A stretch of 64,000 nt of DNA from Microbacterium sp. SORGH_AS_0969 (lineage in GTDB: Bacteria > Actinomycetota > Actinomycetes > Actinomycetales > Microbacteriaceae). Both the position numbers and the translations under genes were made by a program. The DNA lies in NCBI RefSeq assembly GCF_030818255.1, contig NZ_JAUTAG010000001.1, positions 248,001-312,000 of the forward strand. The letters are read 5' to 3'. This document shows positions 12,864 through 21,024 of the stretch, one piece after another (position 1 is the first letter of the stretch; every line of letters starts with the position of its first letter). The notes beneath the pieces were generated by a model that did no database searches, was not told where the DNA came from, and saw only the letters and a list, made by a program, of their open reading frames with translations.

Positions 12864-13997
12864 TCAATCGAAGAAGGCGGCCGTCGCGCGTGCCTCGTAC
12901 ACGGCGTCGTCGAGGTCGTCGCCCGTCACGTTGACGTGCCCGACCTTGCGGCCGGGGCGCGGAGCCTTGCCGTACGTGTGGATCTTGGCGTGCGGGTGTG
13001 CGTCGAGCGCCGCGGGGAATCGCTCCTCGAGCGTCCCCTCGGCGGGCCCGCCGAGCACGTTGATCATGACGGACCACGGGGCCTTGGCATCCGTCGCTCC
13101 GAGGGGGAGGTCGAGGACCGCCCGCAGGTGCTGCTCGAACTGGCTGGTGACCGCCCCGTCCTGCGTCCAGTGGCCGCTGTTGTGGGGACGCATTGCGAGC
13201 TCGTTGATGAGGATGCGCTCGTCGCTGGTCTCGAACAGCTCGACAGCCAGCATCCCGGTGACGCCGAGGCCCTCGGCCACGGCGACGCCGATGTCGGCGG
13301 CGACCCGCTGGACACGCCCGTCGGCACGGGGCGCGGGTGCGACGACCTCGGCGCACACTCCCCCGCGCTGCACGGTCTCGACGACGGGATAGGCGCGCAC
13401 CTCGCCGGACGGCCGGCGCGCCACCTGCTGCGCGAGTTCGCGCGTGAAGTCGACGAGCTCTTCGGCGAGCAGCGATCCCCCGTGGCCGTCCTCGGCGAGA
13501 GCGGCGAACCAGTCATCCGCCTCGGTCGCCGCGGCGACGACGCGCACGCCCTTGCCGTCGTAGCCACCGCGGGGCGTCTTCACCACGGCGCGACCGCCGT
13601 GAGAGTCGAGGAAGTCCTGCAGCTCGGCGACGTCGGCGACGGCGGCCCAGTCGGGCTGGGGAAGGCCCAGTTCGGCCATGCGCGTCCGCATGACGAGCTT
13701 GTCCTGGGCGACGGCGAGCGGGGCGGGTCCGGGGTGAACGGAGACCCCCGCGTCGACGAGGGCGGCGAGGACATCCTGCGGGACGTGCTCGTGGTCGAAG
13801 GTGATGACGTCGACGTCGCGCGCGAAGGCCAGGACGGTATCGGCGTCGCGGTAGTCGCCCACCGCCGACGCGGCGAGCGCCGCCGACATTCCCTCGTCCT
13901 CGGCGAGGACACGGATGTCGATCCCCAGTTCGACGGCGGGCGCGATCATCATCCGCGCCAGCTGTCCGCCACCGATCACTCCGACTCGCAGCGTCAT
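12864..13997 (-). CDS. purK: N5-carboxyaminoimidazole ribonucleotide synthase PurK
   Basis: ATP-grasp enzyme that carboxylates AIR with bicarbonate, feeding PurE. The 377 residues start with VGVIGGGQLARMM, then the ATP-grasp lysine segment VVKTPRGGYDGKGV near residue 145 and the acidic metal-binding strand with INELAMRPHNSGHWT near 270. The ATG at 13997 is preceded by a GGGAGCGG ribosome-binding site. It lies 59 bp upstream of purE on the same strand. Several repeat units lie just upstream. Confidence 0.95.
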   Translation of the reverse strand: MTLRVGVIGGGQLARMMIAPAVELGIDIRVLAEDEGMSAALAASAVGDYRDADTVLAFARDVDVITFDHEHVPQDVLAALVDAGVSVHPGPAPLAVAQDKLVMRTRMAELGLPQPDWAAVADVAELQDFLDSHGGRAVVKTPRGGYDGKGVRVVAAATEADDWFAALAEDGHGGSLLAEELVDFTRELAQQVARRPSGEVRAYPVVETVQRGGVCAEVVAPAPRADGRVQRVAADIGVAVAEGLGVTGMLAVELFETSDERILINELAMRPHNSGHWTQDGAVTSQFEQHLRAVLDLPLGATDAKAPWSVMINVLGGPAEGTLEERFPAALDAHPHAKIHTYGKAPRPGRKVGHVNVTGDDLDDAVYEARATAAFFD

Positions 13998-14287
13998 GCC
14001 GCTCCCTTCGTCGGCATCCATTCTGTCGGGCTGCTCGCGGGGGCGCGAGCCGAGGCGGGACGGCGCGGGGGTACCGGTGGCTTCGACAAGCTCAGCCACC
14101 TCGACGCGACCGGGGTCCCTCAGCATGTCGAAGGGACCCGAACTCCCCCGGACGCCGGTTGCTTCGACAGGCTCAGCCACCTCGACGCGACCGGGGTCCC
14201 TGAGCTTGACGAAGGGACCGGAGCTCCCTCGGACGCCGTCGGCTTCGAGGGGCTCGGCCGGGTCCGGCGACGAGACCGCAGCCCGCG
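13998..14287. repeat. Cluster of dispersed TCGACAGGCTC-type palindromic repeats upstream of purK
   Basis: This 290-bp gap holds four clear units in alternating orientation at 14076-14100, 14115-14138, 14157-14181 and 14195-14219, and a degenerate fifth at about 14250-14271. Each has a TCGACAAGCTC-like core flanked by complementary arms, GGTGGCT/AGCCACC in one class and GGTCCCT/AGGGACC in the other. Units 1-2 and 3-4 form a tandem duplication with a period of about 80 bp. Nothing coding is visible. Confidence 0.85.
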
Positions 14288-14842
14288 TCAGAGACCGACC
14301 GCGCCGGAGCCGAACGCCTGGGAGTCGCGGTGAGCGAGGATCTGGTTGACCTCGACCTGGTCGACCAGGGTCTCGTGCAGCAGCACGGCGTTCGGGACGT
14401 TCTTCAACCGCAACGGGGGCTCGACACCGTTCGACAGCGTCAGCGTCCCCGCACCCCACAGGCGCTGCAGCACGCCACGGCGCATCTGGATCGAGTACCC
14501 GCGCACGTGCGAGATCTCCTGGCTGCGCGAGCCGAAGAAGCCCGAGCGCTCGATCACGCGACGGGTCGTGATCGTCCACGTGTGCGACAGCCAGACGAGG
14601 TAGGGGACCACGACGAGCAGCAGCACGATCGCGGCCGCCGCGCTCACCAGCATCCAGTTCTCGAACGGCGCGGGCAGATTGTCGTAGAAGTACGCCGTCG
14701 CGCCGGCGACGCCGATCAGCACCATCGCCGACCACACGAGACGTCGCGCGTGCGCGTGGATCCGCGCGATGCGCAGCTCGGGCGCTGCGGCACCCGGCGC
14801 CGGCATACGCGGGCGCCCTCCGTAGCTGGTCGGCTGGGTCAC
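14288..14842 (-). CDS. PH-domain membrane protein
   Basis: A 184-residue protein with two membrane helices (VWSAMVLIGVAGATAYFY and AAIVLLLVVVPYLVWL, about residues 36-85) followed by a bacterial PH (bPH2-type) domain: TITTRRVIERSGFFGSRSQE, then ISHVRGYSIQMRR and GAGTLTLSN. Function unknown. It neighbours birA and purK, as does Rv3278c in M. tuberculosis. A CACAAT box 6 nt before GTG 14842 suggests a leaderless start. Confidence 0.85.
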   Translation of the reverse strand: MTQPTSYGGRPRMPAPGAAAPELRIARIHAHARRLVWSAMVLIGVAGATAYFYDNLPAPFENWMLVSAAAAIVLLLVVVPYLVWLSHTWTITTRRVIERSGFFGSRSQEISHVRGYSIQMRRGVLQRLWGAGTLTLSNGVEPPLRLKNVPNAVLLHETLVDQVEVNQILAHRDSQAFGSGAVGL

Positions 14843-14902
14843 CCTCTCATTGTGCGGGGTCGCGCCCGCAGCCCGCGGCGCACACGCGGGACGCCCGGGG
14901 CC

Positions 14903-15685
14903 TCAGCGCACGTGCACCACGTCGCCCGCCGACACCGCCTCGACGATCGTCCCCGCCTCCACGACGAGTCGGCCCGTCTCGTCGAGCCGCGTCGCGCGGC
15001 CCGACAGCGTCGTCCCGTCGGGCAGCGAGACCGACACCTCGCGGCCGACCGTCGCACAGAGCTTCTCGACGTCGCCGTGCACGCGTTCCTCCTGCCCGGC
15101 CGCGAGAGCCGCGAGCGACTCCGAGAGCCCCGAGACGTAGTCCGCCAGCAGCTGGTCCTCGTCGCACTCCGCCCCGAGCGCCGCGAACGACGTCGCGGTC
15201 GCCACGGGAAGATCCGCGCGGCTCATGCGGGTGTTCACTCCCGCTCCGACCACCACGGTGTCGAAGGTTCCGGGCACGGCTTCGGCCAGGATGCCGCAGA
15301 TCTTGCCGCCCTCCACGAGCACGTCGTTCGGCCACTTCAACTCCACTGCGCCGCCGTGCCCGCCGAGCTGCGCACGCACCGCGCGGGTCATCGCCGCCCC
15401 GGCCACCAGCGGAATCCAGCCCCGCAGCGGCAGCGGCACGCGGGAGGCGTCCACGACGACCGAGACGGCGATCGCGGTTCCCGCGGGCGCGGTCCACGTG
15501 CGATCGAGGCGCCCGCGCCCCGCGCGCTGGTCGCGCGTGACGAGGAGAGAGAGGTGCGGCCAGCCGGCCGGGTCCGCCGTCACGGCCGCGACAACATCGG
15601 CATTGGTGGAACCGGTGGTCTCGACCACCTGGACGCGGGGGCTGACGGCGGCGGTCCGCGGGTATCCGGCTTCGGGGATCGGCAT
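14903..15685 (-). CDS. birA: Biotin-[acetyl-CoA-carboxylase] ligase BirA
   Basis: Attaches biotin to the lysine of the biotin carrier domain. The 260-residue protein has the catalytic loop RAGRGRLDRTW, the strand KWPNDVLVEGGKICGIL with the key lysine, and a small C-terminal SH3-like domain (SLPDGTTLSGRATRLDE). It lacks an N-terminal helix-turn-helix, so it is the non-repressor (group I) type. The start is placed at ATG 15685 rather than GTG 15691 because TAGGGT lies exactly 6 nt upstream of the ATG. It is divergent from accD; its likely substrate is the carrier domain encoded at 23270-25036. Confidence 0.94.
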   Translation of the reverse strand: MPIPEAGYPRTAAVSPRVQVVETTGSTNADVVAAVTADPAGWPHLSLLVTRDQRAGRGRLDRTWTAPAGTAIAVSVVVDASRVPLPLRGWIPLVAGAAMTRAVRAQLGGHGGAVELKWPNDVLVEGGKICGILAEAVPGTFDTVVVGAGVNTRMSRADLPVATATSFAALGAECDEDQLLADYVSGLSESLAALAAGQEERVHGDVEKLCATVGREVSVSLPDGTTLSGRATRLDETGRLVVEAGTIVEAVSAGDVVHVR

Positions 15686-15691
15686 GCCCAC

Positions 15692-15697
15692 ACCCTA
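15692..15697 (-). promoter_or_regulatory. -10 box of birA (TAGGGT)
   Basis: On the minus strand TAGGGT is followed by GTGGGC and ATG 15685. The upstream GTG at 15691 would lie directly against the box, so the ATG is favoured. Confidence 0.5.
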
Positions 15698-15844
15698 GAG
15701 AATCGTCGAGGCGATGGCATCCGCTTGCGCTTCATCGTTTCGGCGGCGGCGCCCAGCGACCCGAAGCGGATGACTGGACGGATGCCACAGCGCCTCACCG
15801 TTTCGCTTGTGCGCACCCTCCAACCTCGCCGCGGAGGCTGTCGC

Positions 15845-15850
15845 TAGGGT
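15845..15850 (+). promoter_or_regulatory. -10 box of accD (TAGGGT)
   Basis: TAGGGT is followed by 7 nt and GTG 15858, which fixes the accD start well downstream of the first in-frame ATG at 15807. Confidence 0.5.
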
Positions 15851-15857
15851 GGAAGGC

Positions 15858-17465
15858 GTGACCGACCAGCCCGATCTCTTCACCACCGCCGGCAAGATCG
15901 CCGACCTGCGCACCCGGTACCAGGAAGCGGTCGTCGACGCCGAAGCCGCCGCCCGCGACAAGCAGCACGCGAAGGGCAAGCTCACCGCCCGCGAGCGCAT
16001 CGAGATGCTTGTCGATCCGGGCTCGTTCGTCGAGATCGACGAGTACGTGCGCCACCGCACCACGGCCTTCGGCATGGACAAGTCCCGTCCCTACGGCGAC
16101 TCGGTCGTGACGGGCACGGGCACGATCCACGGCCGCACCGTCGCGGTCTACGCGCAGGACTTCTCGACCTTCGGCGGCTCGCTCGGCGAGGTCGCCGGCG
16201 ACAAGATCATCAAGGTCATGGAACTCGCGCTGCGCAGCGGCATCCCGATCATCGGCATCCTGGACTCCGGCGGCGCGCGCATCCAGGAGGGCGTGGTCGC
16301 CCTCGGCAAGTACGGCGAGATCTTCCGCCTGAACACGGCGGCCTCCGGCGTGATCCCGCAGATCTCGCTCATCATGGGCCCCGCCGCGGGCGGCGCGGTG
16401 TACTCCCCCGCGCTCACCGACTTCGTCATCATGGTCGACAAGACCAGCCAGATGTTCGTCACCGGGCCGGACGTCATCAAGACCGTGACCGGCGAAGACG
16501 TCGGCATGGAAGAGCTGGGGGGCGCGCTCACCCACAACAGCCGGTCGGGCGTCGCGCACTACCTCGCCGACGACGAGGACGACGCGATCGACTACGCGCG
16601 CACGCTGATCGGCTACCTGCCCGACAACAACCTCGCCGAGATCCCGGTCTACGAGACACCGTTCGAGTTCGAGACGACGGATGCCGATCGCTCGCTGAAC
16701 ACGATCATCCCCGACTCCCCCAACCAGCCCTACGACATCCACACGGTGATCTCGGGGATCGTGGACCCTTCGACAGGCTCAGGGACCGGAGAGTTCTTGG
16801 AGGTGCAGCCGCTGTTCGCCCCGAACATCGTCATCGGCTTCGGGCGGATCGAGGGGCGCACCGTCGGCATCATCGCCAACCAGCCCTCGCAGATGGCCGG
16901 CACGCTGAACATCGACGCCGGCGAGAAGGCCTCGCGATTCGTGCGCTTCTGCGACGCGTTCTCGATCCCGATCGTGACGCTCGTCGACGTGCCCGGCTAC
17001 CTCCCCGGCACCGATCAGGAGTGGACCGGCGTCATCCGCCGCGGCGCGAAGCTGCTCTACGCCTACGCCGAGGCCACCGTGCCGCTGGTGACCGTGATCC
17101 TGCGCAAGGCCTACGGCGGTGCGTACATCGTCATGGGCTCGAAGCAGCTCGGTGCCGACATCAACCTCGCGTGGCCCACGGCCGAGATCGCCGTCATGGG
17201 CGGGCAGGGCGCGGTCAACATCCTCTACCGCGGCGAGATCAAGCGCGCCGAAGAGGCGGGCGAAGACGTCGCCGCGGTGCGCACGCGCCTCGCGAACGAG
17301 TACACCTACAACGTGGCATCCCCGTTCCTCGCGGCCGAGCGCGGCGAGCTCGACGGGATCATCGAGCCCGCGCAGACGCGCGTGTCGATCGCCAAGGCGC
17401 TGCGGGCGCTGCGGAACAAGCGCGCGAGCCTGCCCGCGAAGAAGCACGGGAACATCCCGCTGTGA
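15858..17465 (+). CDS. accD: Acyl-CoA carboxylase beta (carboxyltransferase) subunit
   Basis: Transfers the carboxyl group from biotin to acetyl- or propionyl-CoA for fatty-acid and methylmalonyl-CoA supply. The 535-residue protein has both crotonase-fold halves, with oxyanion-hole glycine pairs at [12 protein letters not shown] and [15 protein letters not shown] and the [13 protein letters not shown] region. It matches the AccD5/PccB type. An insertion (DPSTGSGTG, about residue 302-310) is encoded by a dispersed repeat at 16763-16787, between the two halves. The stop overlaps the accE start. Its biotin partner is encoded at 23270-25036. Confidence 0.95.
   Translation: MTDQPDLFTTAGKIADLRTRYQEAVVDAEAAARDKQHAKGKLTARERIEMLVDPGSFVEIDEYVRHRTTAFGMDKSRPYGDSVVTGTGTIHGRTVAVYAQDFSTFGGSLGEVAGDKIIKVMELALRSGIPIIGILDSGGARIQEGVVALGKYGEIFRLNTAASGVIPQISLIMGPAAGGAVYSPALTDFVIMVDKTSQMFVTGPDVIKTVTGEDVGMEELGGALTHNSRSGVAHYLADDEDDAIDYARTLIGYLPDNNLAEIPVYETPFEFETTDADRSLNTIIPDSPNQPYDIHTVISGIVDPSTGSGTGEFLEVQPLFAPNIVIGFGRIEGRTVGIIANQPSQMAGTLNIDAGEKASRFVRFCDAFSIPIVTLVDVPGYLPGTDQEWTGVIRRGAKLLYAYAEATVPLVTVILRKAYGGAYIVMGSKQLGADINLAWPTAEIAVMGGQGAVNILYRGEIKRAEEAGEDVAAVRTRLANEYTYNVASPFLAAERGELDGIIEPAQTRVSIAKALRALRNKRASLPAKKHGNIPL
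16763..16787. repeat. Dispersed palindromic repeat inside accD
   Basis: A GGACCCT-TCGACAGGCTC-AGGGACC unit, the same family as the intergenic copies at 14 kb, 22 kb and 61.8 kb. It reads in frame as D-P-S-T-G-S-G-T inside accD. Confidence 0.85.
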
Positions 17466-17695
17466 GCGAGAACGCACCGCTGGACCCGCCCGAAGCCGTC
17501 GCGCGCGTCGTGCGCGGCACTCCCACGCCCGAGGAGCTCGCAGCGGCGATCGTCGTGGTGGGCGAGGCCTACGCGCGGGAGAGGGCGGATGCCACGGCCC
17601 CCGAGGCCACGGCGCGGTCGAGCTGGGAGCTGTCCGCGCGGGGTCTGCGCGCCCCGCTGAACCGCGACGCCGGTTGGCGCGGGTTCACCGGCTGA
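17462..17695 (+). CDS. accE: Acyl-CoA carboxylase epsilon subunit
   Basis: A 77-residue protein ([19 protein letters not shown]...) that overlaps the accD stop by GTGA. It has the AccE pattern: an N-terminal V-V-R-G-x-P-T-x-E-E-L-A-A motif, a helix, then a C-terminal [11 protein letters not shown] segment and a final WRGF. Epsilon subunits stabilise and activate the actinobacterial alpha-beta carboxylase. Position and motif make the call strong despite the small size. Confidence 0.9.
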   Translation: MSENAPLDPPEAVARVVRGTPTPEELAAAIVVVGEAYARERADATAPEATARSSWELSARGLRAPLNRDAGWRGFTG

Positions 17696-18000
17696 CTGTC
17701 CCCCGAAATACCTACAGACGCGCTGGAGCGCGTCGCGGATACTGGAGGAGCTGGAACGCTTTGTGCGTTCGGCCGGGCCGCTCATCGAGCCGGTTCCGGC
17801 CACCGCGGCCGGTTTTCGGGTAACCGTCCGCATGGGTGAGGGGCCGGCGCTATCGCCGCCCCTCACCCCCATCCCCCTGGTTTGTGCGACTCCGGCGCGG
17901 CCGCGATCGGCGATCAGGCGGGGGCCGATCGGCTCCCGGTCCACCCAGGACGCGCGGGCCCGACGTCGCCGGTGATCCCGCTGAGCCGACTCCCCGATCG
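17696..18000. other. Intergenic gap between convergent accE and the kinase-like gene
   Basis: About 305 bp with no credible coding region. The only strong structure is the long bulged hairpin at 17834-17868. A GGCCGG-rich stretch (CCGGTTCCGGCCACCGCGG) just before it may form alternative structure. Confidence 0.6.
17834..17868. terminator. Long bulged hairpin, likely bidirectional terminator
   Basis: Arms GGGTGAGGGG and CCCCTCACCC (10 bp) enclose a second 5-bp stem CGGCG/CGCCG with a CTAT loop, with one bulged C. There is no T tract. It lies between genes that converge, so it may stop both transcripts. Confidence 0.65.
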
Positions 18001-19038
18001 TCAGCGCGGGCGACGGATCTCGCGCCAGAGGTCGACCTCGTCGTCATCTCCGCCCGCACCCTCGCCGGTCGAGCGGCCCACGACCGTGACCGCGATCCCG
18101 TTGTGCGGCGAGGTGCGGATGATGAGCCGCTCCGACACGGCGCCGCGCAAAATGTCGGCGAGCTCTGCACGGATCTCCCCCAGCGCCGGCGCATCGAGAC
18201 CGTCGAGACCACCCTCATCGAACAGAGTGACCGCCGAACCCCGGCGCCGCGCGGCATCGATCTCCGCGCGCACGCCCTGGTCGAGCAGACGCGGACTCCG
18301 CAACTCGTCGCGGAGGCTCTGCTCAGCCAAGCGCGCGGTCTCCCGCTCGGACGGGCGGAGGTTGCCGCCCGTCTCGATCACACGAGCGAGCACCGGTCCG
18401 GCGACCGCGAGCGCGCGCTGGACGTGCAGTCGCCGCTCCCGCTGGCGGCCGCTCTGCGCCGCCTGCCACGCGGACGCCGCCTGTTGCAGGTCGGATAATT
18501 GAGCCGCGTCACGCGCGGTGCGGTCGAGGGCGATCGACATGAGCTGGGCCACGGTCACCCAGACGAGCGAGCCGACCAGCCCGAGGCTCAAGGCCGAGAC
18601 CACGCCGAGCCAGACGGACGCCGACACCGTCAGGGCCGCCATACCGATCCAGGCGATGATCGGCCGGTGCCGAACCATGACGATGGTCATGAGGGCGCCG
18701 ATACCGCCGATGACCCACGTGACGAAAGGTTGGGTCCGCCCATCGGGCACGACGGCGAGGAAAGCCGCGTTCGGCACCACGACGGACGCCACGAGCGCGA
18801 GCGCCGCGGCCCACCCTGGCATCGTGGATCGCTCGCCCGGCGCCCCGACCGGGGCGCCGGGGCGCCGCGAACCGGGCAACAGGATCCACAGCCACGTGAT
18901 CGGCAGGTAGATCACCAGAGCGGCGATGATCAGCCAGCCCCGCTCCACCGTTTCGGGGCTCGTCCACAGCAGACCCCGCGCCGCGAGGTAGGCCGTGAAG
19001 GCGAGAGCGATCACGGACAGCACGGCGCGGACGGTCAC
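18001..19038 (-). CDS. Membrane protein resembling a degenerate sensor kinase
   Basis: A 345-residue protein with about six hydrophobic helices in residues 1-180 (for example AVLSVIALAFTAYLAARGLL) and a cytoplasmic region of about 160 residues. That region has helical stretches like a kinase dimerisation domain (RERRLHVQRALAVAGPVLAR) but no H-box histidine, and no clear N, G1 or G2 box, so it is unlikely to phosphorylate. The GTG start overlaps the stop of the histidine kinase by GTGA. It is probably an accessory or sensing partner of the adjacent two-component system. Function unknown. Confidence 0.7.
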   Translation of the reverse strand: MTVRAVLSVIALAFTAYLAARGLLWTSPETVERGWLIIAALVIYLPITWLWILLPGSRRPGAPVGAPGERSTMPGWAAALALVASVVVPNAAFLAVVPDGRTQPFVTWVIGGIGALMTIVMVRHRPIIAWIGMAALTVSASVWLGVVSALSLGLVGSLVWVTVAQLMSIALDRTARDAAQLSDLQQAASAWQAAQSGRQRERRLHVQRALAVAGPVLARVIETGGNLRPSERETARLAEQSLRDELRSPRLLDQGVRAEIDAARRRGSAVTLFDEGGLDGLDAPALGEIRAELADILRGAVSERLIIRTSPHNGIAVTVVGRSTGEGAGGDDDEVDLWREIRRPR

Positions 19039-20306
19039 CAGCGGTCCCCGCTCTCCCACTCGAGCGTCACGGTCGTGCCCGAGGGCCCGGACTCGATGTC
19101 CGAGCGTCCTCCCACCGCCGTCACGCGCGCCATGATCGATCCGCGGATGCCGAGGCGATCCGCCGGGATCGCGTCGAGGTCGAACCCGGCACCCGCGTCA
19201 CGCACCCGTACGACGACGCTCCCGGGATCGGCGTAGCCCGACACCTCCACCGCGAGCCCTCGGGCTTCGGCGTGCTGCACGGCATTGGCGACGGCCTGCA
19301 TGGCCGCGAGGACGAGCGCGCGCGCGACGCGTCCGGGGACACGCGGCGTGGCATCCTCCAATCGCCGTCGAACGGTGAGGTTCACTCCGAAGTCGCGTGC
19401 GGACGCCTCGATGTCGTCGGCGAGGCGCGCGGCATCCACCGGCGCGTCGCTGCCCTCGAGGGCGTCCTTCTCGGCGTTCGCGAGGCGGGTCAGCGCCTCC
19501 CGCGCCATGCTCACCGCGAGCGTGCGTTCACGAGGCGTCGAGGCCCGCTCAGCCGCGAGGAGCGCTCCCAGAACGCTGTCGTGCATGAGAGCGGCGACCG
19601 CCACGCGCTCGTTCTCCGTCGCTGCCGTGGCGGCCGCCTCGGCGTAGCTCGACACCGCCTGCGCGCGCGTCTCGTCGACGTGAGCGGCGATCGAGCGGTA
19701 CATCCAGACCAACGTCACCAGGACGCTGCCGAGGATCAAGGCGAATGAGACGTCGAGGGCGACGGGGACGAAGAACTCGCTGCGGCCGCCGGCCTGGATC
19801 AGCCGCACCACACCGAAGAGAAGAGGAGCGGCAACCGTCCAGACGATCTGCAGCGACATCGGGAAGGCGACCACGGCCGCCACCGTCGCGACGTTGATCA
19901 GGTAGAAGATCCAGGGGTTCTCCAACGGCGACGGAGGTGGCCCTCCGGCTGTCGCGAGGGGCCAGAGCGCCAGAGCGGCCATGAAGACGACGGCGAACAG
20001 TCCGGTGAACAGCCGAGCGAACCGCCCCACCGCGCACGCCACGATCATCGCGGCGAGCGGCACGAACACCCCGAGCACCAACGGGAGGTGCCAGCCGTCG
20101 CGCTCGTCGGCCCGGCCGAACGCCGCGACGAGCGCTTGGGACCCGAGGGCGAGCGAGGCAGGGCCGACGAAGATCGTCAGGACGCGTTCGATGCGCTTCT
20201 GGGTGAACGAGCCGGGGTCGTCGCTGGATTCGCGCGAGTGCGGAATCCTCCCCCAGGCCTCTTCGAGAACCGTCCGCTGGGCCTCCGAGCGGAGGTTCTC
20301 AGGCAT
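19035..20306 (-). CDS. Sensor histidine kinase, NarL/LuxR-partner type
   Basis: A 423-residue membrane kinase. About six hydrophobic helices (residues 45-220) are followed by a dimerisation region with ALMHDSVLGALLAAER, whose His is the likely phosphorylated residue of HisKA_3-type kinases. A HATPase domain follows, with AVANAVQHAEA (N box), RVRDAGAGFDLDAIP (G1) and RLGIRGSIMARV (G2). It overlaps the response regulator stop by 8 bp and the kinase-like gene start by 4 bp, giving a three-gene operon. The stimulus cannot be read from the sequence. Confidence 0.92.
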   Translation of the reverse strand: MPENLRSEAQRTVLEEAWGRIPHSRESSDDPGSFTQKRIERVLTIFVGPASLALGSQALVAAFGRADERDGWHLPLVLGVFVPLAAMIVACAVGRFARLFTGLFAVVFMAALALWPLATAGGPPPSPLENPWIFYLINVATVAAVVAFPMSLQIVWTVAAPLLFGVVRLIQAGGRSEFFVPVALDVSFALILGSVLVTLVWMYRSIAAHVDETRAQAVSSYAEAAATAATENERVAVAALMHDSVLGALLAAERASTPRERTLAVSMAREALTRLANAEKDALEGSDAPVDAARLADDIEASARDFGVNLTVRRRLEDATPRVPGRVARALVLAAMQAVANAVQHAEARGLAVEVSGYADPGSVVVRVRDAGAGFDLDAIPADRLGIRGSIMARVTAVGGRSDIESGPSGTTVTLEWESGDRW

Positions 20307-20964
20307 CGTTCCCGGCTTCGGGGGCGTCTTGCAGGATGCCGTCCTCCATCGCCCGCCGCAGCAGGTCGACCTTCGTCGGGGCGGGACGGCCGACCTCGAC
20401 GTACTTCACGCGGACCCGCGTGATGTTCTCCTTCGCGGTGGAGTACGCGACGCCGAGTCGCTCCGCGACGGCTTTGAGCGGCAGTCCCGCCGCGTACAGG
20501 CGCAGCACCTCTCGCTCGCGAGCGGAGAGCTGAGCGTCCGCGAAGGCGCGGTCGCCCTCGACGGCACTGGCCCATTCGACGTTGTCGAGCAGGTCGCCGC
20601 GAGCAACCGTCCTGATCGCCCCGAGCACCTCGTGCGTCGGCGACGATTTGCTCACGATGCCGGCCGCTCCCGCGGCGAGGGCCTCGCGCACGGCCGCCGG
20701 GCGGTCGGCGACGCTGTGGATGATCACGCTCGAGCCGTCGCGCACGACCCGGTCGACGTTCTCGGAGACGGTCGTGCCGTCGCCGAGGGTGAGGTCGAGA
20801 ACCACGACGTCGGCCGGGGACTGGACCGCTGCGCGACGCCAGTCGAGGTACGCGGCGACGTTCGCGCCCGAGAACACGACTTCGGTCGCGGCGGTCTGGG
20901 TCAGCGCCGCCTCGAGACCGAGACGAACCGACTCGTGATCATCGATGAGGGCGACGCGCGTCAT
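20299..20964 (-). CDS. LuxR/NarL-family response regulator
   Basis: A 221-residue regulator. The receiver domain has the acidic pair in ALIDDH, the phosphoacceptor Asp57 in VVVLDLTLGDG and the conserved lysine in VSKSSP. The C-terminal helix-turn-helix reads LSAREREVLRLYAAGLPLKA and AERLGVAYSTAKENITRVRV. The start is set at ATG 20964 because TACGAT lies 6 nt upstream; an upstream ATG at 21009 would add a poor leader peptide. First gene of the operon with the kinase. Confidence 0.93.
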   Translation of the reverse strand: MTRVALIDDHESVRLGLEAALTQTAATEVVFSGANVAAYLDWRRAAVQSPADVVVLDLTLGDGTTVSENVDRVVRDGSSVIIHSVADRPAAVREALAAGAAGIVSKSSPTHEVLGAIRTVARGDLLDNVEWASAVEGDRAFADAQLSAREREVLRLYAAGLPLKAVAERLGVAYSTAKENITRVRVKYVEVGRPAPTKVDLLRRAMEDGILQDAPEAGNDA

Positions 20965-20970
20965 CCCCTC

Positions 20971-20976
20971 ATCGTA
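20971..20976 (-). promoter_or_regulatory. -10 box of the response regulator operon (TACGAT)
   Basis: On the minus strand TACGAT is followed by GAGGGG and ATG 20964. It fixes the response-regulator start and is the only promoter-like signal seen for the three-gene operon. Confidence 0.5.
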
Positions 20977-21024
20977 TCCACGGGATTTCTCAGCGCAGGG
21001 CCTGGACATCCCCCGGTCGGCGGG

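Noticed and set aside
15807..15857. Upstream ATG start for accD
   Set aside because: A TAGGGT -10 box lies at 15845-15850, so the region before GTG 15858 would not be transcribed from it; the extra peptide also lacks family similarity.
17763..17975. Small open frame in the gap after accE
   Set aside because: It spans the long hairpin, has no ribosome-binding site or -10 box, and its product is low-complexity.
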